Assembly: GCF_010747415.1 (NCBI RefSeq)
Contig: NZ_JAAGNZ010000001.1
Coordinates: 1,612,001-1,676,000, forward strand
Direction of reading: 5' to 3'
Length of the DNA stretch: 64,000 bases
Origin: Spirosoma agri
Lineage (GTDB): Bacteria; Bacteroidota; Bacteroidia; Cytophagales; Spirosomataceae
The translations under genes were made by a program, and so were the position numbers. Every line of letters starts with the position of its first letter. The stretch's first letter is position 1. Shown in pieces: positions 8,467 through 17,088 of this stretch. The notes beneath the pieces are model-generated. The model had not been told where the DNA came from. It worked only from the letters and a program-made list of their open reading frames with translations, and did no database searches.

Positions 8467-9504
8467 ATGCAAAAACTCCTTTTAGCCTTGTCCCTGGCTG
8501 CGGTATTCACACGAACGCAGGCGCAAACGAACCGAATCCAACTGACGCATAATGAAGCCAAGAAGCAGATAGAGGTGTCGATAGAGGGTAAGCCATTCAC
8601 GGCTTATATCTATCCGGGTCCAAGCGTTCTGAAAAAACCGGTTCTGTACCCAATCCGAACGGCGGGTGGCAACTTCATTACACGGGGATGGCCATTGGAC
8701 CCGCGTCCCGGCGAACGGATCGACCACCCGCACCACGTAGGGATGTGGTTCAATTATGGCGACGTGAATGGACACGACTTCTGGAATAATTCTACCGCCA
8801 TCGGGCCGGAACACAAAGGTCCGTTTGGGACGATCGTGCACACGGGCGTCAAATCAATGAAAAGTGGCAAGGACAAGGCGGAGTTAGTCGTTACAGCCAA
8901 CTGGCTTGATAAAGACAACAAGGTAATGCTTCAGGAAACGACAACGTTCGAATTCAAAGGTACCGCCGATAGTCGGACCATTGATCGGATCACCACGCTG
9001 AAAGCAGCTGATAAAGATGTACTGTTCAAGGATAACAAAGAAGGTATGATCGCACTTCGGATGGCCCGCCAACTCGAACAGCCATCGACCAAACCCGAAG
9101 TTTTTACCGACGCGCAGGGAGTAGCGACTAAGGTGCCCGTCCTCGATAATGCGGGCGTAACGGGACAGTATCACAGCAGTGAAGGCGTTGAAGGGGATGC
9201 CGTCTGGGGAACCCGTGGTAAATGGATGAACCTGACCGGAACCATCGACGGAGAGGCTGTCTCGGTTGTCTTGTTAGACCATCCTCAGAATGTTGGCTAC
9301 CCAACCTACTGGCATGCGAGAGGCTATGGTTTATTTGCAGCCAATCCATTGGGGCCAGCCGTTTTTACGGACGGAAAATCACCTGCACTGAACTACACGC
9401 TCCCCGCCGGAAAGTCGGTTACATTCCGCTATCGATTGCTGATTCAGTCAGGGAATCCAACTAACGCATCTATAAACGAGCAAGTGTCGACATTTACTCG
9501 GTAA
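8467..9504 (+). CDS. Secreted DUF6807 ('PmoA family') protein
   Basis: 345 residues with a signal peptide (MQKLLLALSLAAVFTRTQAQ). The sequence matches the family labelled PmoA/DUF6807: GGNFITRGWPLDPRPGE, IDHPHHVGMWFNYGDVNG, then a long beta-rich domain ending in LNYTLPAGKSVTFRYRLL. The PmoA name is a database misnomer; it is unrelated to the membrane methane monooxygenase subunit. Family members usually sit beside Gfo/Idh/MocA dehydrogenases and sugar isomerases, which suggests a role in processing oxidised sugars outside the cytoplasm. The conserved HPHH histidines could bind metal or substrate. It follows a terminator, so it starts its own transcript. Confidence 0.85.
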   Translation: MQKLLLALSLAAVFTRTQAQTNRIQLTHNEAKKQIEVSIEGKPFTAYIYPGPSVLKKPVLYPIRTAGGNFITRGWPLDPRPGERIDHPHHVGMWFNYGDVNGHDFWNNSTAIGPEHKGPFGTIVHTGVKSMKSGKDKAELVVTANWLDKDNKVMLQETTTFEFKGTADSRTIDRITTLKAADKDVLFKDNKEGMIALRMARQLEQPSTKPEVFTDAQGVATKVPVLDNAGVTGQYHSSEGVEGDAVWGTRGKWMNLTGTIDGEAVSVVLLDHPQNVGYPTYWHARGYGLFAANPLGPAVFTDGKSPALNYTLPAGKSVTFRYRLLIQSGNPTNASINEQVSTFTR

Positions 9505-9581
9505 AAAAAAGTATCTTGCGCATTAGGGTCGGCACACTTTTCGTCAATTATACTGCTACTACATGCTGATTAACAGCGTGT

Positions 9582-11150
9582 ATGTTCCGTAAACCTATGC
9601 GTAACTTATACTTAGTAATCTATTTTATCGGTATCCTATGGCTGACAACAAGTGAAGGCATTTTTGCCCAGTCACGAACGCTGCCCTCGTTGGCAAGAGC
9701 TCGCCAGTCAGTATACACTCCGCGTAATCCACCTGTATCGGCCTTTAGTGGTCTGGAAACAATTCAGAATGATCAGATAAAGGTTGGCGTCGATTCGCGA
9801 TACGGCGGTGCCATTACGTATCTCGCGCCTGTCAACGGGACGAACATGGTCAATAATTTCGACCTTGGCCGCCAGATTCAGATCGGTCTCTACAGCGGTC
9901 CAAACCCGTACAGCGAGAATGGCAAACAACCTGATCCAAACTGGGTTGGCTTAGGCTGGGACCCCATTCAGGCGGGGGACGTGTTTGGCAATCCATCCAA
10001 CGTGCTGGACTTTCGGAAAGAAGCAAACCTACTCTATGTCAAGACGCATCCACGTCAGTTTCCGCTTGATGATGTTCTGGGTGAGTCGTATATAGAACAT
10101 TGGGTGCGGCTGGACAAAAATGTGGTAAAAGTTCATGCGAAAGTGACTCTCTTTCGAGCGGATAAAACTCAGTACGAAGGCCGTCAGCAGGAGATGCCCT
10201 GTGTTTATCTGAACGCAAATTACCACAACATCCAGGCCTACATCGGTAGTAATCCCTTTACCAATGAGAAGCTTACACAGATTCGTCCACCCATTGAGTT
10301 TGGCGATATTTTTCCAACCGAACCCTGGATGGCTTCGACGGATGACAACGGGTTCGGCGTAGGGCTGTATTCCGAAAATTCCTATGATTGGAAAAAAGGC
10401 TATTTTGGCCGCGATCTGGCCGGCGATGAATTTATGGTGGATGCGTCGTACATCGCCAATACGCCGTTTGTCGTTCTCGATCATAACAGCACCTACGAGT
10501 GGGATTATGAACTGGTAGTCGGTCAGATCGCAGACATTCGGACGTATATGTACGCGAAGCCACGGGCCTCATCCGGTCCAAATTATCGGTTTGATACGTC
10601 GCGGAAAGGATGGCATTACTTCAATGCGGTCGATACAGGGTTACCCATTCAGGGCGCTTTATCGGTGCAGTTGACCAACAGTCAGCGCGATCTGATTCAG
10701 TCGCCCGGTGTTTTCTGGAAGGGACGAAGTAACCCGAACGTGTACGTACGGGCTGCGTTTCAGACCCAGCATAACAACTTTCGCTTTTCCTGGAAAAACG
10801 CCGATGACCATACGATCGCTCGCGACGAACGTGGCTATTTTGATTTCCCGATCATTAACGATGGTCAATTTCATACGTACAAACTGGACCTCAGTAACAA
10901 AGCGAGCTGGCTTGAATCCCATATTGGACAGATTGAATTTCGACCACCCCCCAATGGGCCTGCCGTTAATGGCTGGGTGAAAATCGAATGGATAGCTACG
11001 AACGAGAGCGGACCTACAGCGGATGGCGTTTCTAAACCGGGGACAAGTTTGGTCGATACTCCACAGACACCGGCAACCCCCTGTCCGACCTATTGTATCC
11101 CTGTGACTGTGCAAAAAACGCAGTCAGCGAGCGGAATCGTGCGAAAGTAG
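9582..11150 (+). CDS. Large secreted protein of unknown function, carbohydrate-active-like
   Basis: 522 residues with a signal peptide cleaved near IFAQS (an internal Met at 9597 is an alternative start). Residues about 60-330 look like a beta-sandwich/mutarotase-like domain (VGVDSRYGGAITYLAPV, GLGWDPIQAGDVFGNPS, ESYIEHWVRLDKNVVKVHA). The C-terminal part (about 345-480) resembles a carbohydrate-binding jelly roll (GWHYFNAVDTG, FHTYKLDLSNKASW, WVKIEWIATN). I do not recognise the family, and assign no reaction. It lies 77 bases after the DUF6807 gene on the same strand and may be co-transcribed. A long hairpin follows. Confidence 0.75.
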   Translation: MFRKPMRNLYLVIYFIGILWLTTSEGIFAQSRTLPSLARARQSVYTPRNPPVSAFSGLETIQNDQIKVGVDSRYGGAITYLAPVNGTNMVNNFDLGRQIQIGLYSGPNPYSENGKQPDPNWVGLGWDPIQAGDVFGNPSNVLDFRKEANLLYVKTHPRQFPLDDVLGESYIEHWVRLDKNVVKVHAKVTLFRADKTQYEGRQQEMPCVYLNANYHNIQAYIGSNPFTNEKLTQIRPPIEFGDIFPTEPWMASTDDNGFGVGLYSENSYDWKKGYFGRDLAGDEFMVDASYIANTPFVVLDHNSTYEWDYELVVGQIADIRTYMYAKPRASSGPNYRFDTSRKGWHYFNAVDTGLPIQGALSVQLTNSQRDLIQSPGVFWKGRSNPNVYVRAAFQTQHNNFRFSWKNADDHTIARDERGYFDFPIINDGQFHTYKLDLSNKASWLESHIGQIEFRPPPNGPAVNGWVKIEWIATNESGPTADGVSKPGTSLVDTPQTPATPCPTYCIPVTVQKTQSASGIVRK

Positions 11151-11180
11151 CCAGGCAGTACGTCGCTTGGTTACTATCCA

Positions 11181-11235
11181 CTGATCTGCCCCGCTACGGA
11201 TGGGCACTCTGTGCAGTCGTAGCGGGGCAGATCAG
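11181..11235. terminator. Long nested hairpin between convergent genes
   Basis: CTGATCTGCCCCGCTACG pairs perfectly (18 bp) with CGTAGCGGGGCAGATCAG. The 19-base loop contains a second small hairpin (GCAC-TCT-GTGC). There is no U-tract. It lies between the stops of two convergent genes, so a two-way transcript end is likely. Confidence 0.6.
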
Positions 11236-11251
11236 CCATAAAATTGATGTA

Positions 11252-11647
11252 TTAGTTGAGGTGTACGAGTGCTGACCGATAAACACGGCCCTCCAGCGTA
11301 TCCATCCACGACCGGAGCGTATTATTCTCGTGGCTGGCGCGGTTGAGTTCAGCGTCTATCTGGCGAAGCAGAAAAAACAGCTGATGAACGTGTAACCATT
11401 GTTGATGCAGGCGCTTCGTGTCTTCAATCGTCCGAGCCTGTTGCCGGGCTTCATGCGTTAGTGTACGCAGGCTCATCTTCAGGTGATAACGCAGCATCAT
11501 CAACCGGCTGGCCATGGGTAGCTCAGTCGGACTGCGTTCCATGTGTGATATTCCTTTGGCGAGCACATTGTTGCGCTGCTGTAATTGATCTGAAACGATC
11601 ATCCATGCATGTTCTGCCTGAAGCGCTTCGTATGAGACGGTTTTCAT
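11252..11647 (-). CDS. Hypothetical helical protein
   Basis: 131 residues starting at the ATG 11645-11647 (MKTVSYEALQAEHAW). A longer frame is open but its extra 37 residues come from AT-rich intergenic DNA. Composition is rich in Gln, Leu, Arg and His with heptad-like spacing, which suggests an all-helical, cytosolic protein. No signal peptide or known motif. The family is not recognised. It is convergent with the preceding gene and divergent from the ferredoxin gene. Confidence 0.6.
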   Translation of the reverse strand: MKTVSYEALQAEHAWMIVSDQLQQRNNVLAKGISHMERSPTELPMASRLMMLRYHLKMSLRTLTHEARQQARTIEDTKRLHQQWLHVHQLFFLLRQIDAELNRASHENNTLRSWMDTLEGRVYRSALVHLN

Positions 11648-11877
11648 AGCAATAAGTACAATACGGTTTACAAACAAATATACCAATTGAGCCGACTTTT
11701 CAATGCGTTGATTCTTAGTTTCGTAAAATTTTAATTTGTTAAACGGTATTTCGGCCAATGATTAGACAAGAATAGTGCAATTCGGTTTAATCGCTGTCTG
11801 AAAAAAGTCTGCGAATTAACGGCATCTCTACAAAGGTTATTCTACCTTGTTACATTCAACTTGACTCAACCATTAAA

Positions 11878-13377
11878 ATGCTGCAACGACTTGGCCTCGT
11901 TTTGTTTGTTATTGGATTTCTCAGCTGGCTATTCACCCTGACGCTAAGTGAATATCGGCTTACCAATGCCAGTATTGATAACGCTGTAAAATCCGAACAT
12001 AGAGCGATCATACACGAACGAACGGCGTTTATGAAGGACAAATTGTATGCAAACAATTGGCTGTTCATTCGTGATTTTCGGGGGGCGATCGACACGTACA
12101 ATGCAGCCATGAACGCCGAAAAAAACTGGAAGGCTGTTATCTACGACAACTATACGTTCGATGTAGCGAAGAACGCATCCCTTGGTATACTGACGACGGG
12201 TTCTGTTTGGCTCTTTTTCTGGTTGAGCTTTGGGGTAGCTATATTGGGAGGTTTGCTTTACTCACTAGCGGGGAGCAACCGATTACCCGGCGTTCGAAAT
12301 GACAACAAGTTCCGAAACCCGGCCACCAACCGGGGTTGGATTGGCATTGCCGTTGGTTTCTTTCTGATCGGGTTTTATATTGCACTTTATTTTTATCCGG
12401 AATACCTGACCAACTGGGTCTTATTAGTCGATCCGATCAGTCGCGCGCTCAATGCCGGACCGGCGAGCCGCTGGTTTCTGTACGGATTTCTCTACACACT
12501 GGTTATCTTGGTTATGGGCGTTCGGATGCTGATCAACTATCGGCACAGTCGTTACCAGCAACTCCGCACCGTATCGGTCATGTTTTTTCAGGTTGCGTTT
12601 GCCTTTTTGATTCCCGAAATTATGCAGCGGCTAAACCAACCGTATCAGGATCTGAAAAATATCTGGCCGCTTGACTACACGTTTTTCTTCGATTATAAGC
12701 TGAACGAAAAAATGCAGGCGGGTTCGCTCGGCATCTTTATGCTGGTATGGGGCATCGCACTGGCGCTGGTTGCTGTACCGGTCATGACCTATTTTTTTGG
12801 CAAGCGGTGGTATTGCTCGTGGGTGTGTGGCTGCGGAGGACTGGCTGAAACACTGGGCGACCCGTACCGGCAGTTGTCGGACAAGAGCCTGAAAGCCTGG
12901 AAATTCGAGCGCGTCATCGTTCACGGGGTTCTGGTCTTCGCGGTGGGAATGACCGTGTTGGTGCTTTACACGTATTTTACCGGACAATCGACCATACTGG
13001 GCTTTCTGGATAGTTACAGCATCCGTTCAACCTACGGTTTGTACGTAGGGTCTATTTTTGCGGGTGTTGTTGGCACTGGCTTTTATCCGCTGATGGGCAA
13101 CCGCGTCTGGTGTCGGTTTGGGTGTCCACTGGCGGCTTACTTAGGAATAGTACAGCGATTTAAGTCACGGTTCCGGGTCACAACGAATGGCGGTCAGTGT
13201 ATTTCCTGTGGCAACTGTTCGGCCTACTGCGAAATGGGTATCGACGTTCGGGCCTATGCCCAGCGTGGTCAGGACATTGTTCGGTCGTCGTGCGTTGGTT
13301 GCGGCATTTGTTCGGCGGTTTGCCCGCGTGGTGTTCTTAATCTCGAAGTTGGCCCTATATCGTCGCGGAAGGTTTGA
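11878..13377 (+). CDS. NapH/NosR-like membrane protein with two 4Fe-4S clusters
   Basis: 499 residues. Several membrane segments are visible (about 5-24, 105-128, 155-175, 205-225, 285-305, 345-365, 385-400). On the cytoplasmic side are two CxxxCP-like redox motifs typical of NapH/NosR/YccM proteins (CSWVCGCGGLAE, about 318, and WCRFGCPLAAYLG, about 410). Two ferredoxin clusters follow: CISCGNCSAYCEMGI and CVGCGICSAVCPRGV (residues about 440-490). Such proteins pass electrons between the quinone pool or soluble donors and periplasmic enzymes. The large N-terminal region with a soluble loop (about 30-100) is not typical of NapH. No partner enzyme lies nearby. Confidence 0.85.
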   Translation: MLQRLGLVLFVIGFLSWLFTLTLSEYRLTNASIDNAVKSEHRAIIHERTAFMKDKLYANNWLFIRDFRGAIDTYNAAMNAEKNWKAVIYDNYTFDVAKNASLGILTTGSVWLFFWLSFGVAILGGLLYSLAGSNRLPGVRNDNKFRNPATNRGWIGIAVGFFLIGFYIALYFYPEYLTNWVLLVDPISRALNAGPASRWFLYGFLYTLVILVMGVRMLINYRHSRYQQLRTVSVMFFQVAFAFLIPEIMQRLNQPYQDLKNIWPLDYTFFFDYKLNEKMQAGSLGIFMLVWGIALALVAVPVMTYFFGKRWYCSWVCGCGGLAETLGDPYRQLSDKSLKAWKFERVIVHGVLVFAVGMTVLVLYTYFTGQSTILGFLDSYSIRSTYGLYVGSIFAGVVGTGFYPLMGNRVWCRFGCPLAAYLGIVQRFKSRFRVTTNGGQCISCGNCSAYCEMGIDVRAYAQRGQDIVRSSCVGCGICSAVCPRGVLNLEVGPISSRKV

Positions 13378-13522
13378 CGGTTGGTGATCGGTTGCCCTAA
13401 GCTGTTGGGGAACCGAGCCTTGTTTCGTAGCGGATAGATTACCGGAAAACCTTTTATCTTCGTAGCACCTTTGGACAATTTTTTTAGCGAAAATCGTCTA
13501 TTTTCTTTTGCCCTGTTGACAA

Positions 13523-14215
13523 ATGGACCCTATTTATAAAGCCCTGTTTGTTTGTACGAGCCATACAGACTATCCCACTAAGCCGTATAAAACCGGACTC
13601 TGGTTGAGCGAAGCCACTCATTTCTATGACGAGCTCGATGATCGCAAGCTACCTTACGATATAGCCAGTCCGTCTGGCGGACCAGTACCCATCGACGAAC
13701 GAAGCGTTGACCGACGCGACACGGTGAACGAAAAGTGGTATAATGACCCTACATTCAGACACAAGCTCGAACACTCGACACGGCTGGATGAGATCGATCC
13801 GGCTAGCTACCAGATTTTATATTTGACGGGTGGACACGGTGCCATGTGGGACTTCCCCGATAACCAGACACTCCAAACGATTGTCCGGTATATTTACGAA
13901 AATGGCGGGCTGGTCGCTGCCGTTGGTCATGGGGTGAGCGGCTTATTGAACGTCCGGCTTTCCGATGGTTCGCTACTCCTCGATAATCGGCAGGTCGCGG
14001 GCTTCTCAACGATGGAGGAGAAGCTGGTCAGGCTTGATGAAGAAGTGCCGTTTTTACTCGAAGATGCGCTGAAACAGAAAAAAGCGCTATACGGCAAGGG
14101 ATTCATTCCGTTCCTGCCCTACATTGAGGTTGATGAACGGCTTGTAACGGGGCAGAATCCGCTATCGGCCAGAAAAGTTGGCCGGAAGGTCATGGAGGAG
14201 ATGTACGAAAAATAG
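13523..14215 (+). CDS. DJ-1/PfpI family protein, Hsp31-like, lacking the nucleophilic cysteine
   Basis: 230 residues. The Hsp31/YDR533C-type layout is clear: WLSEATHFYDEL with the conserved Glu (residue 30), IASPSGGPVPID, and LTGGHGAMWDFPDN (about 101-114). At the nucleophile elbow the usual AAVCHGP is AAVGHGVSG, so Gly135 replaces the catalytic cysteine; His136 is kept. Proteins of this type with cysteine act as chaperones, glyoxalase III or deglycases. Without it, that chemistry is not expected and a binding or chaperone role is more likely. Nothing else suggests a pseudogene: length and frame are intact. Confidence 0.85.
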   Translation: MDPIYKALFVCTSHTDYPTKPYKTGLWLSEATHFYDELDDRKLPYDIASPSGGPVPIDERSVDRRDTVNEKWYNDPTFRHKLEHSTRLDEIDPASYQILYLTGGHGAMWDFPDNQTLQTIVRYIYENGGLVAAVGHGVSGLLNVRLSDGSLLLDNRQVAGFSTMEEKLVRLDEEVPFLLEDALKQKKALYGKGFIPFLPYIEVDERLVTGQNPLSARKVGRKVMEEMYEK

Positions 14216-14219
14216 GAAG

Positions 14220-14294
14220 GTCGATCTGGTGAACGGTGCCTGATACGCCATATCTCGAAGATACAGCGTATCAGGCACCGTTCACCAGATCGAC
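14220..14294. terminator. 29-bp perfect hairpin between convergent genes
   Basis: Bases 14220-14248 are the exact reverse complement of 14266-14294. The 17-base loop holds a further TATCT/AGATA pairing, so the structure nearly closes to a three-base tip. It begins four bases after the Hsp31-like stop codon and ends 11 bases before the rfbC stop. No U-tract is present on either strand. It is most simply a bidirectional transcript end. Confidence 0.65.
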
Positions 14295-14305
14295 TGGATA
14301 ATCGC

Positions 14306-14851
14306 TTAAACGACAACATCCGGGAAAACCTCGCGGAGAGTTTTCAACTCAATATCTTTTTCCGAAACGATTGGATTAGTAATACCCCAGTCGATGTTCA
14401 GGTCAGGGTCGTTCCAAATGATTCCGGATTCAGCAGCTTTGTTGTATACGTTCGTGCACTTATAGCTGAAAACACTATCAGCCAGCGCGACAAATCCATG
14501 CCCAAATCCTTCCGGAATGTAGGCCATATTAGCCAGTTTGGCATCCAGCAGAAACGTTTCATATTGCCCGAATGTAGGTGAGTCAGGGCGCAGATCGACG
14601 GCTACGTCGAGTACCTGACCCGTAATAACGCGGACAAGCTTCCCCTGGGCGAATGGGGCGTTTTGCATGTGCAAGCCGCGTAGGACACCTTTCACCGAAA
14701 AGGACTGGTTATCCTGGACAAACTCCATCGGCAAACCAAGCGACGTAAAAAGTGTCTTGTTGTAAGACTCGAAGAAATGGCCACGTTCGTCTTCAAACAC
14801 GCGAGGGATCAGTTCAATGAGGCCGCTAATAGCCGTTTCGCGAACTTGCAT
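14306..14851 (-). CDS. rfbC: dTDP-4-dehydrorhamnose 3,5-epimerase
   Basis: 181 residues, the normal length. RmlC epimerises dTDP-4-keto-6-deoxyglucose at C3 and C5 in dTDP-L-rhamnose synthesis. The cupin core shows FEDERGHFFESYN, DNQSFSVKGVLRGLH (catalytic His about 62), GKLVRVITGQVLDVAVDLR, and YIPEGFGHGFVAL with the second active-site region. The other rml genes are not in the window, so the pathway is split across the genome. Start ATG at 14849-14851. Confidence 0.95.
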   Translation of the reverse strand: MQVRETAISGLIELIPRVFEDERGHFFESYNKTLFTSLGLPMEFVQDNQSFSVKGVLRGLHMQNAPFAQGKLVRVITGQVLDVAVDLRPDSPTFGQYETFLLDAKLANMAYIPEGFGHGFVALADSVFSYKCTNVYNKAAESGIIWNDPDLNIDWGITNPIVSEKDIELKTLREVFPDVVV

Positions 14852-14920
14852 AGAGTAAGGTTGATTGGTAAAAAATGTGCTTAGTAAGTCACAAAGCTAC
14901 AAAACCGTAACCATACTTTG

Positions 14921-14928
14921 TACCTTTG
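14921..14928 (+). promoter_or_regulatory. Candidate -7 box for pyrF
   Basis: TACCTTTG fits TAnnTTTG, 38 bases upstream of the pyrF ATG at 14967. No good -33 element is seen. Confidence 0.4.
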
Positions 14929-14966
14929 CACGAACCCTATTTACTGACTGGGGCTATCTTATTGGC

Positions 14967-15803
14967 ATGACCTACAAGGAATTAAGCGAGCAAATCTTCA
15001 GAAAAAAATCATATTTGTGCGTCGGACTCGACACTGATCCGCACAAAATTCCGCCCCATCTGGCCAACGAAAAAGATCCGGTATTTGCGTTTAACCGGGC
15101 TATTATTGATGCAACTGCCGATCTTGCCGTTGCCTACAAGCCAAATATCGCTTTTTATGAAGCTCAGGGACCGCGCGGATGGGAAAGTTTACAACGAACG
15201 CTGGCGTATATTCCTGCCGATTGCTTTACTATTGCTGACGCCAAACGCGGAGACATTGGCAACACGTCGAATTTATATGCACGTACGTTCTTCGATCCGG
15301 AAGCCGCTGGTCTGAACTTTGATTCGGTAACGGTGGCGCCGTATATGGGTCGCGATTCAGTTACACCCTTTCTGGAGTATGAAGGCAAATGGGTGATTCT
15401 ACTGGCGTTGACATCTAATCTGGGCAGCGCCGATTTTCAGCGTCGGCGCGTTTCTAGTGAGTCATCGGATGAGCAGCCGTTGTTCGAGATTGTGATCAAA
15501 ACGGCGCAAACATGGGCTAACTCTGAGCAGCTTATGTTTGTGGTAGGAGCAACCCAGGCCGACGAGTTAGGTCGGATTCGAGAACTGGCCCCGGATAATT
15601 TTTTGCTTGTTCCTGGGGTAGGTGCCCAGGGTGGTTCGCTGGCCGATGTATCGCGTCGTGGTCTGACGGCTGCCGGTGGACTATTGGTCAATGCGTCGCG
15701 AAGTATTCTGTACGCATCCAGTGGGACGGATTTTGCGGATCGGGCCCGTGCTGAAGCGCAGGCGTTGCAAACGGAGATGGCTGGCTATCTGGCAACGATA
15801 TAA
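14967..15803 (+). CDS. pyrF: Orotidine 5'-phosphate decarboxylase (type 2)
   Basis: 278 residues from the ATG at 14967 ([20 protein letters not shown]). The frame is open for 34 codons upstream, but those include the promoter region. PyrF decarboxylates OMP to UMP, the last step of de novo pyrimidine synthesis. Seen: [23 protein letters not shown], the [11 protein letters not shown] catalytic loop (about residues 90-100), [14 protein letters not shown] and PGVGAQGG near the C-terminus for phosphate binding. Length and loop sequence indicate the longer, mycobacterial/Bacteroidota subfamily. Confidence 0.96.
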   Translation: MTYKELSEQIFRKKSYLCVGLDTDPHKIPPHLANEKDPVFAFNRAIIDATADLAVAYKPNIAFYEAQGPRGWESLQRTLAYIPADCFTIADAKRGDIGNTSNLYARTFFDPEAAGLNFDSVTVAPYMGRDSVTPFLEYEGKWVILLALTSNLGSADFQRRRVSSESSDEQPLFEIVIKTAQTWANSEQLMFVVGATQADELGRIRELAPDNFLLVPGVGAQGGSLADVSRRGLTAAGGLLVNASRSILYASSGTDFADRARAEAQALQTEMAGYLATI

Positions 15804-15813
15804 TTAGATGGAG

Positions 15814-15847
15814 GGGAGTTGAGCAATAACTCTATTGCTCAACTCCC
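15814..15847. terminator. Perfect 15-bp hairpin between convergent genes
   Basis: GGGAGTTGAGCAATA and TATTGCTCAACTCCC enclose the loop ACTC, 10 bases after the pyrF stop and 13 before the next gene's stop. No U-tract. Confidence 0.6.
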
Positions 15848-15860
15848 GATCACTGTTCGG

Positions 15861-16295
15861 TCAGAACAATCCTGCACCCAGGCCCCGAAACGGCCAGGGA
15901 ATCAGCGCCAGAATGAGGAGCAGACCGAGGCCATAGAAGATCGCGACCAGACGTTGTTTGGTGATTGCATCAGAAGCTCGTTTGGAACGAGAGTACCCGA
16001 TGGTAATCAGGACAATGGCGACCAGCATTCCCGTCAAATGCTCGACAGTATAGAAGCGATACACTTTGTCGCTGAGAAGGCTAAAATTCACTTTGGGGCT
16101 GATAAAATACAGGATCAGGCCAATAATTAATTGAGTGTGAACACTAATCAACGTAAAGAGATACAACTTACGGTTACCATCGGTGTAGCCGCTACGTCCC
16201 TGCCATTTGCTAATAGCAATAACTACGGAAGCAACTAATAAAACAAGGGCAATCCAGCGCAGGCCGGAGTGGGTGTGAACTAAGCCGGTATACAT
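15861..16295 (-). CDS. Small four-helix integral membrane protein
   Basis: 144 residues from the ATG at 16293-16295 (MYTGLVHTHSGLRWIALVL). Four membrane segments are evident (about 11-30, 47-67, 83-103, 121-138), with His residues in the first region (HTHSGLRW) and around VEHLTG. Such proteins are often listed as cytochrome b-like in Bacteroidota, and the His pairs could bind haem, but no motif proves it. It is convergent with pyrF and divergent from the DUF4286 gene. Confidence 0.7.
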   Translation of the reverse strand: MYTGLVHTHSGLRWIALVLLVASVVIAISKWQGRSGYTDGNRKLYLFTLISVHTQLIIGLILYFISPKVNFSLLSDKVYRFYTVEHLTGMLVAIVLITIGYSRSKRASDAITKQRLVAIFYGLGLLLILALIPWPFRGLGAGLF

Positions 16296-16360
16296 AAAAC
16301 AATGATTTTGTCGCAAAGAAACAACCAAAACGCCAACTTACGGTAGCCATTGGTTGTTTG

Positions 16361-16669
16361 ATGAACATGATTCTTTACAACACGACCTATAGCGTTGCCA
16401 TCGAAGTTGAGCAGGAGTGGCTTCGGTGGATGAAAACGAGCCACATTCCGGCTATTCTGGCAACGGGACTGCCGGCCAGTCACAAATTACTTCGGCTTCT
16501 GACGGAAATCGACAACGGTGCCGCAACCTATTCCGTACAACTTGATTTCCACGCTATGGAAGATTACTTCACCTACCAAAGTCTCCACGCTGACGACATG
16601 CAGCAGCGCATTTACCACCGCTTTACCAATCAATTCGTTTCGTTCGATACGTTGTTAGAGGACGTTTAG
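16361..16669 (+). CDS. DUF4286 family protein
   Basis: 102 residues from the ATG at 16361; the ATG two codons later (16367, MILYNTTYSV) is equally possible and is closer to the usual family start. The sequence MILYNTTYSVAIEVEQ, WLRWMKTSHIPAILATG and YSVQLDFHAMEDYFTYQ is typical of this ferredoxin-fold-like small family common in Bacteroidota. The function is not known. No signal peptide; cytosolic. Confidence 0.8.
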   Translation: MNMILYNTTYSVAIEVEQEWLRWMKTSHIPAILATGLPASHKLLRLLTEIDNGAATYSVQLDFHAMEDYFTYQSLHADDMQQRIYHRFTNQFVSFDTLLEDV

Positions 16670-17088
16670 TGTCTGGCCGGTTGACGAATCAACGCTGGTA
16701 AATAGGGAGGACTGAGGGGCCATCGTATAGACGTTGGCTCTACCCAATCGTCCGCACAAATTACGAGCTACGTTCCGGATAGCACTCTGCTGATGAATAA
16801 CTCCCCTTTGTTGATTGGTGTAACTAAAGTAGGCTACTCGTCTGTGTAGAAGCATCTCCTTTGAACAAACGGATAACTTGTATTTTTCCGTATTCCGGAT
16901 CTTGACTACACAAGTGAATGATGACCTGGTATAGGCTGTAGATACGGGTGCTGATTTGCGGTTAACCAGAAATTCCTCTCTTATCAATTAACTGATAAAT
17001 AAAAAAAGACGTGTCATACTAGTCGTGGAATGATGTTTGTCTGCTAAGTTGGTAGATTTGCTTAAAAGAGACCTAATCTGCTGATAGT
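16670..17088. other. Intergenic region before the nuclease-spike gene
   Basis: No convincing gene. A minus-strand frame (16655-16987) overlaps the DUF4286 gene and has no recognisable protein features. Promoter elements for the following gene are expected at the right end. Confidence 0.5.
17053..17060 (+). promoter_or_regulatory. Candidate -7 box
   Basis: TAGATTTG fits TAnnTTTG, 28 bases before the ATG at 17089, giving a leader of about 20 bases. A TTTG lies 13 bases upstream, closer than the usual spacing. Confidence 0.35.

Noticed and set aside
8467..9504. Label as methane monooxygenase subunit PmoA
   Set aside because: It is a soluble secreted protein without membrane helices; the family name is misleading.
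16655..16987. 110-residue minus-strand frame
   Set aside because: It overlaps the 3' end of the DUF4286 gene and has no recognisable protein features.
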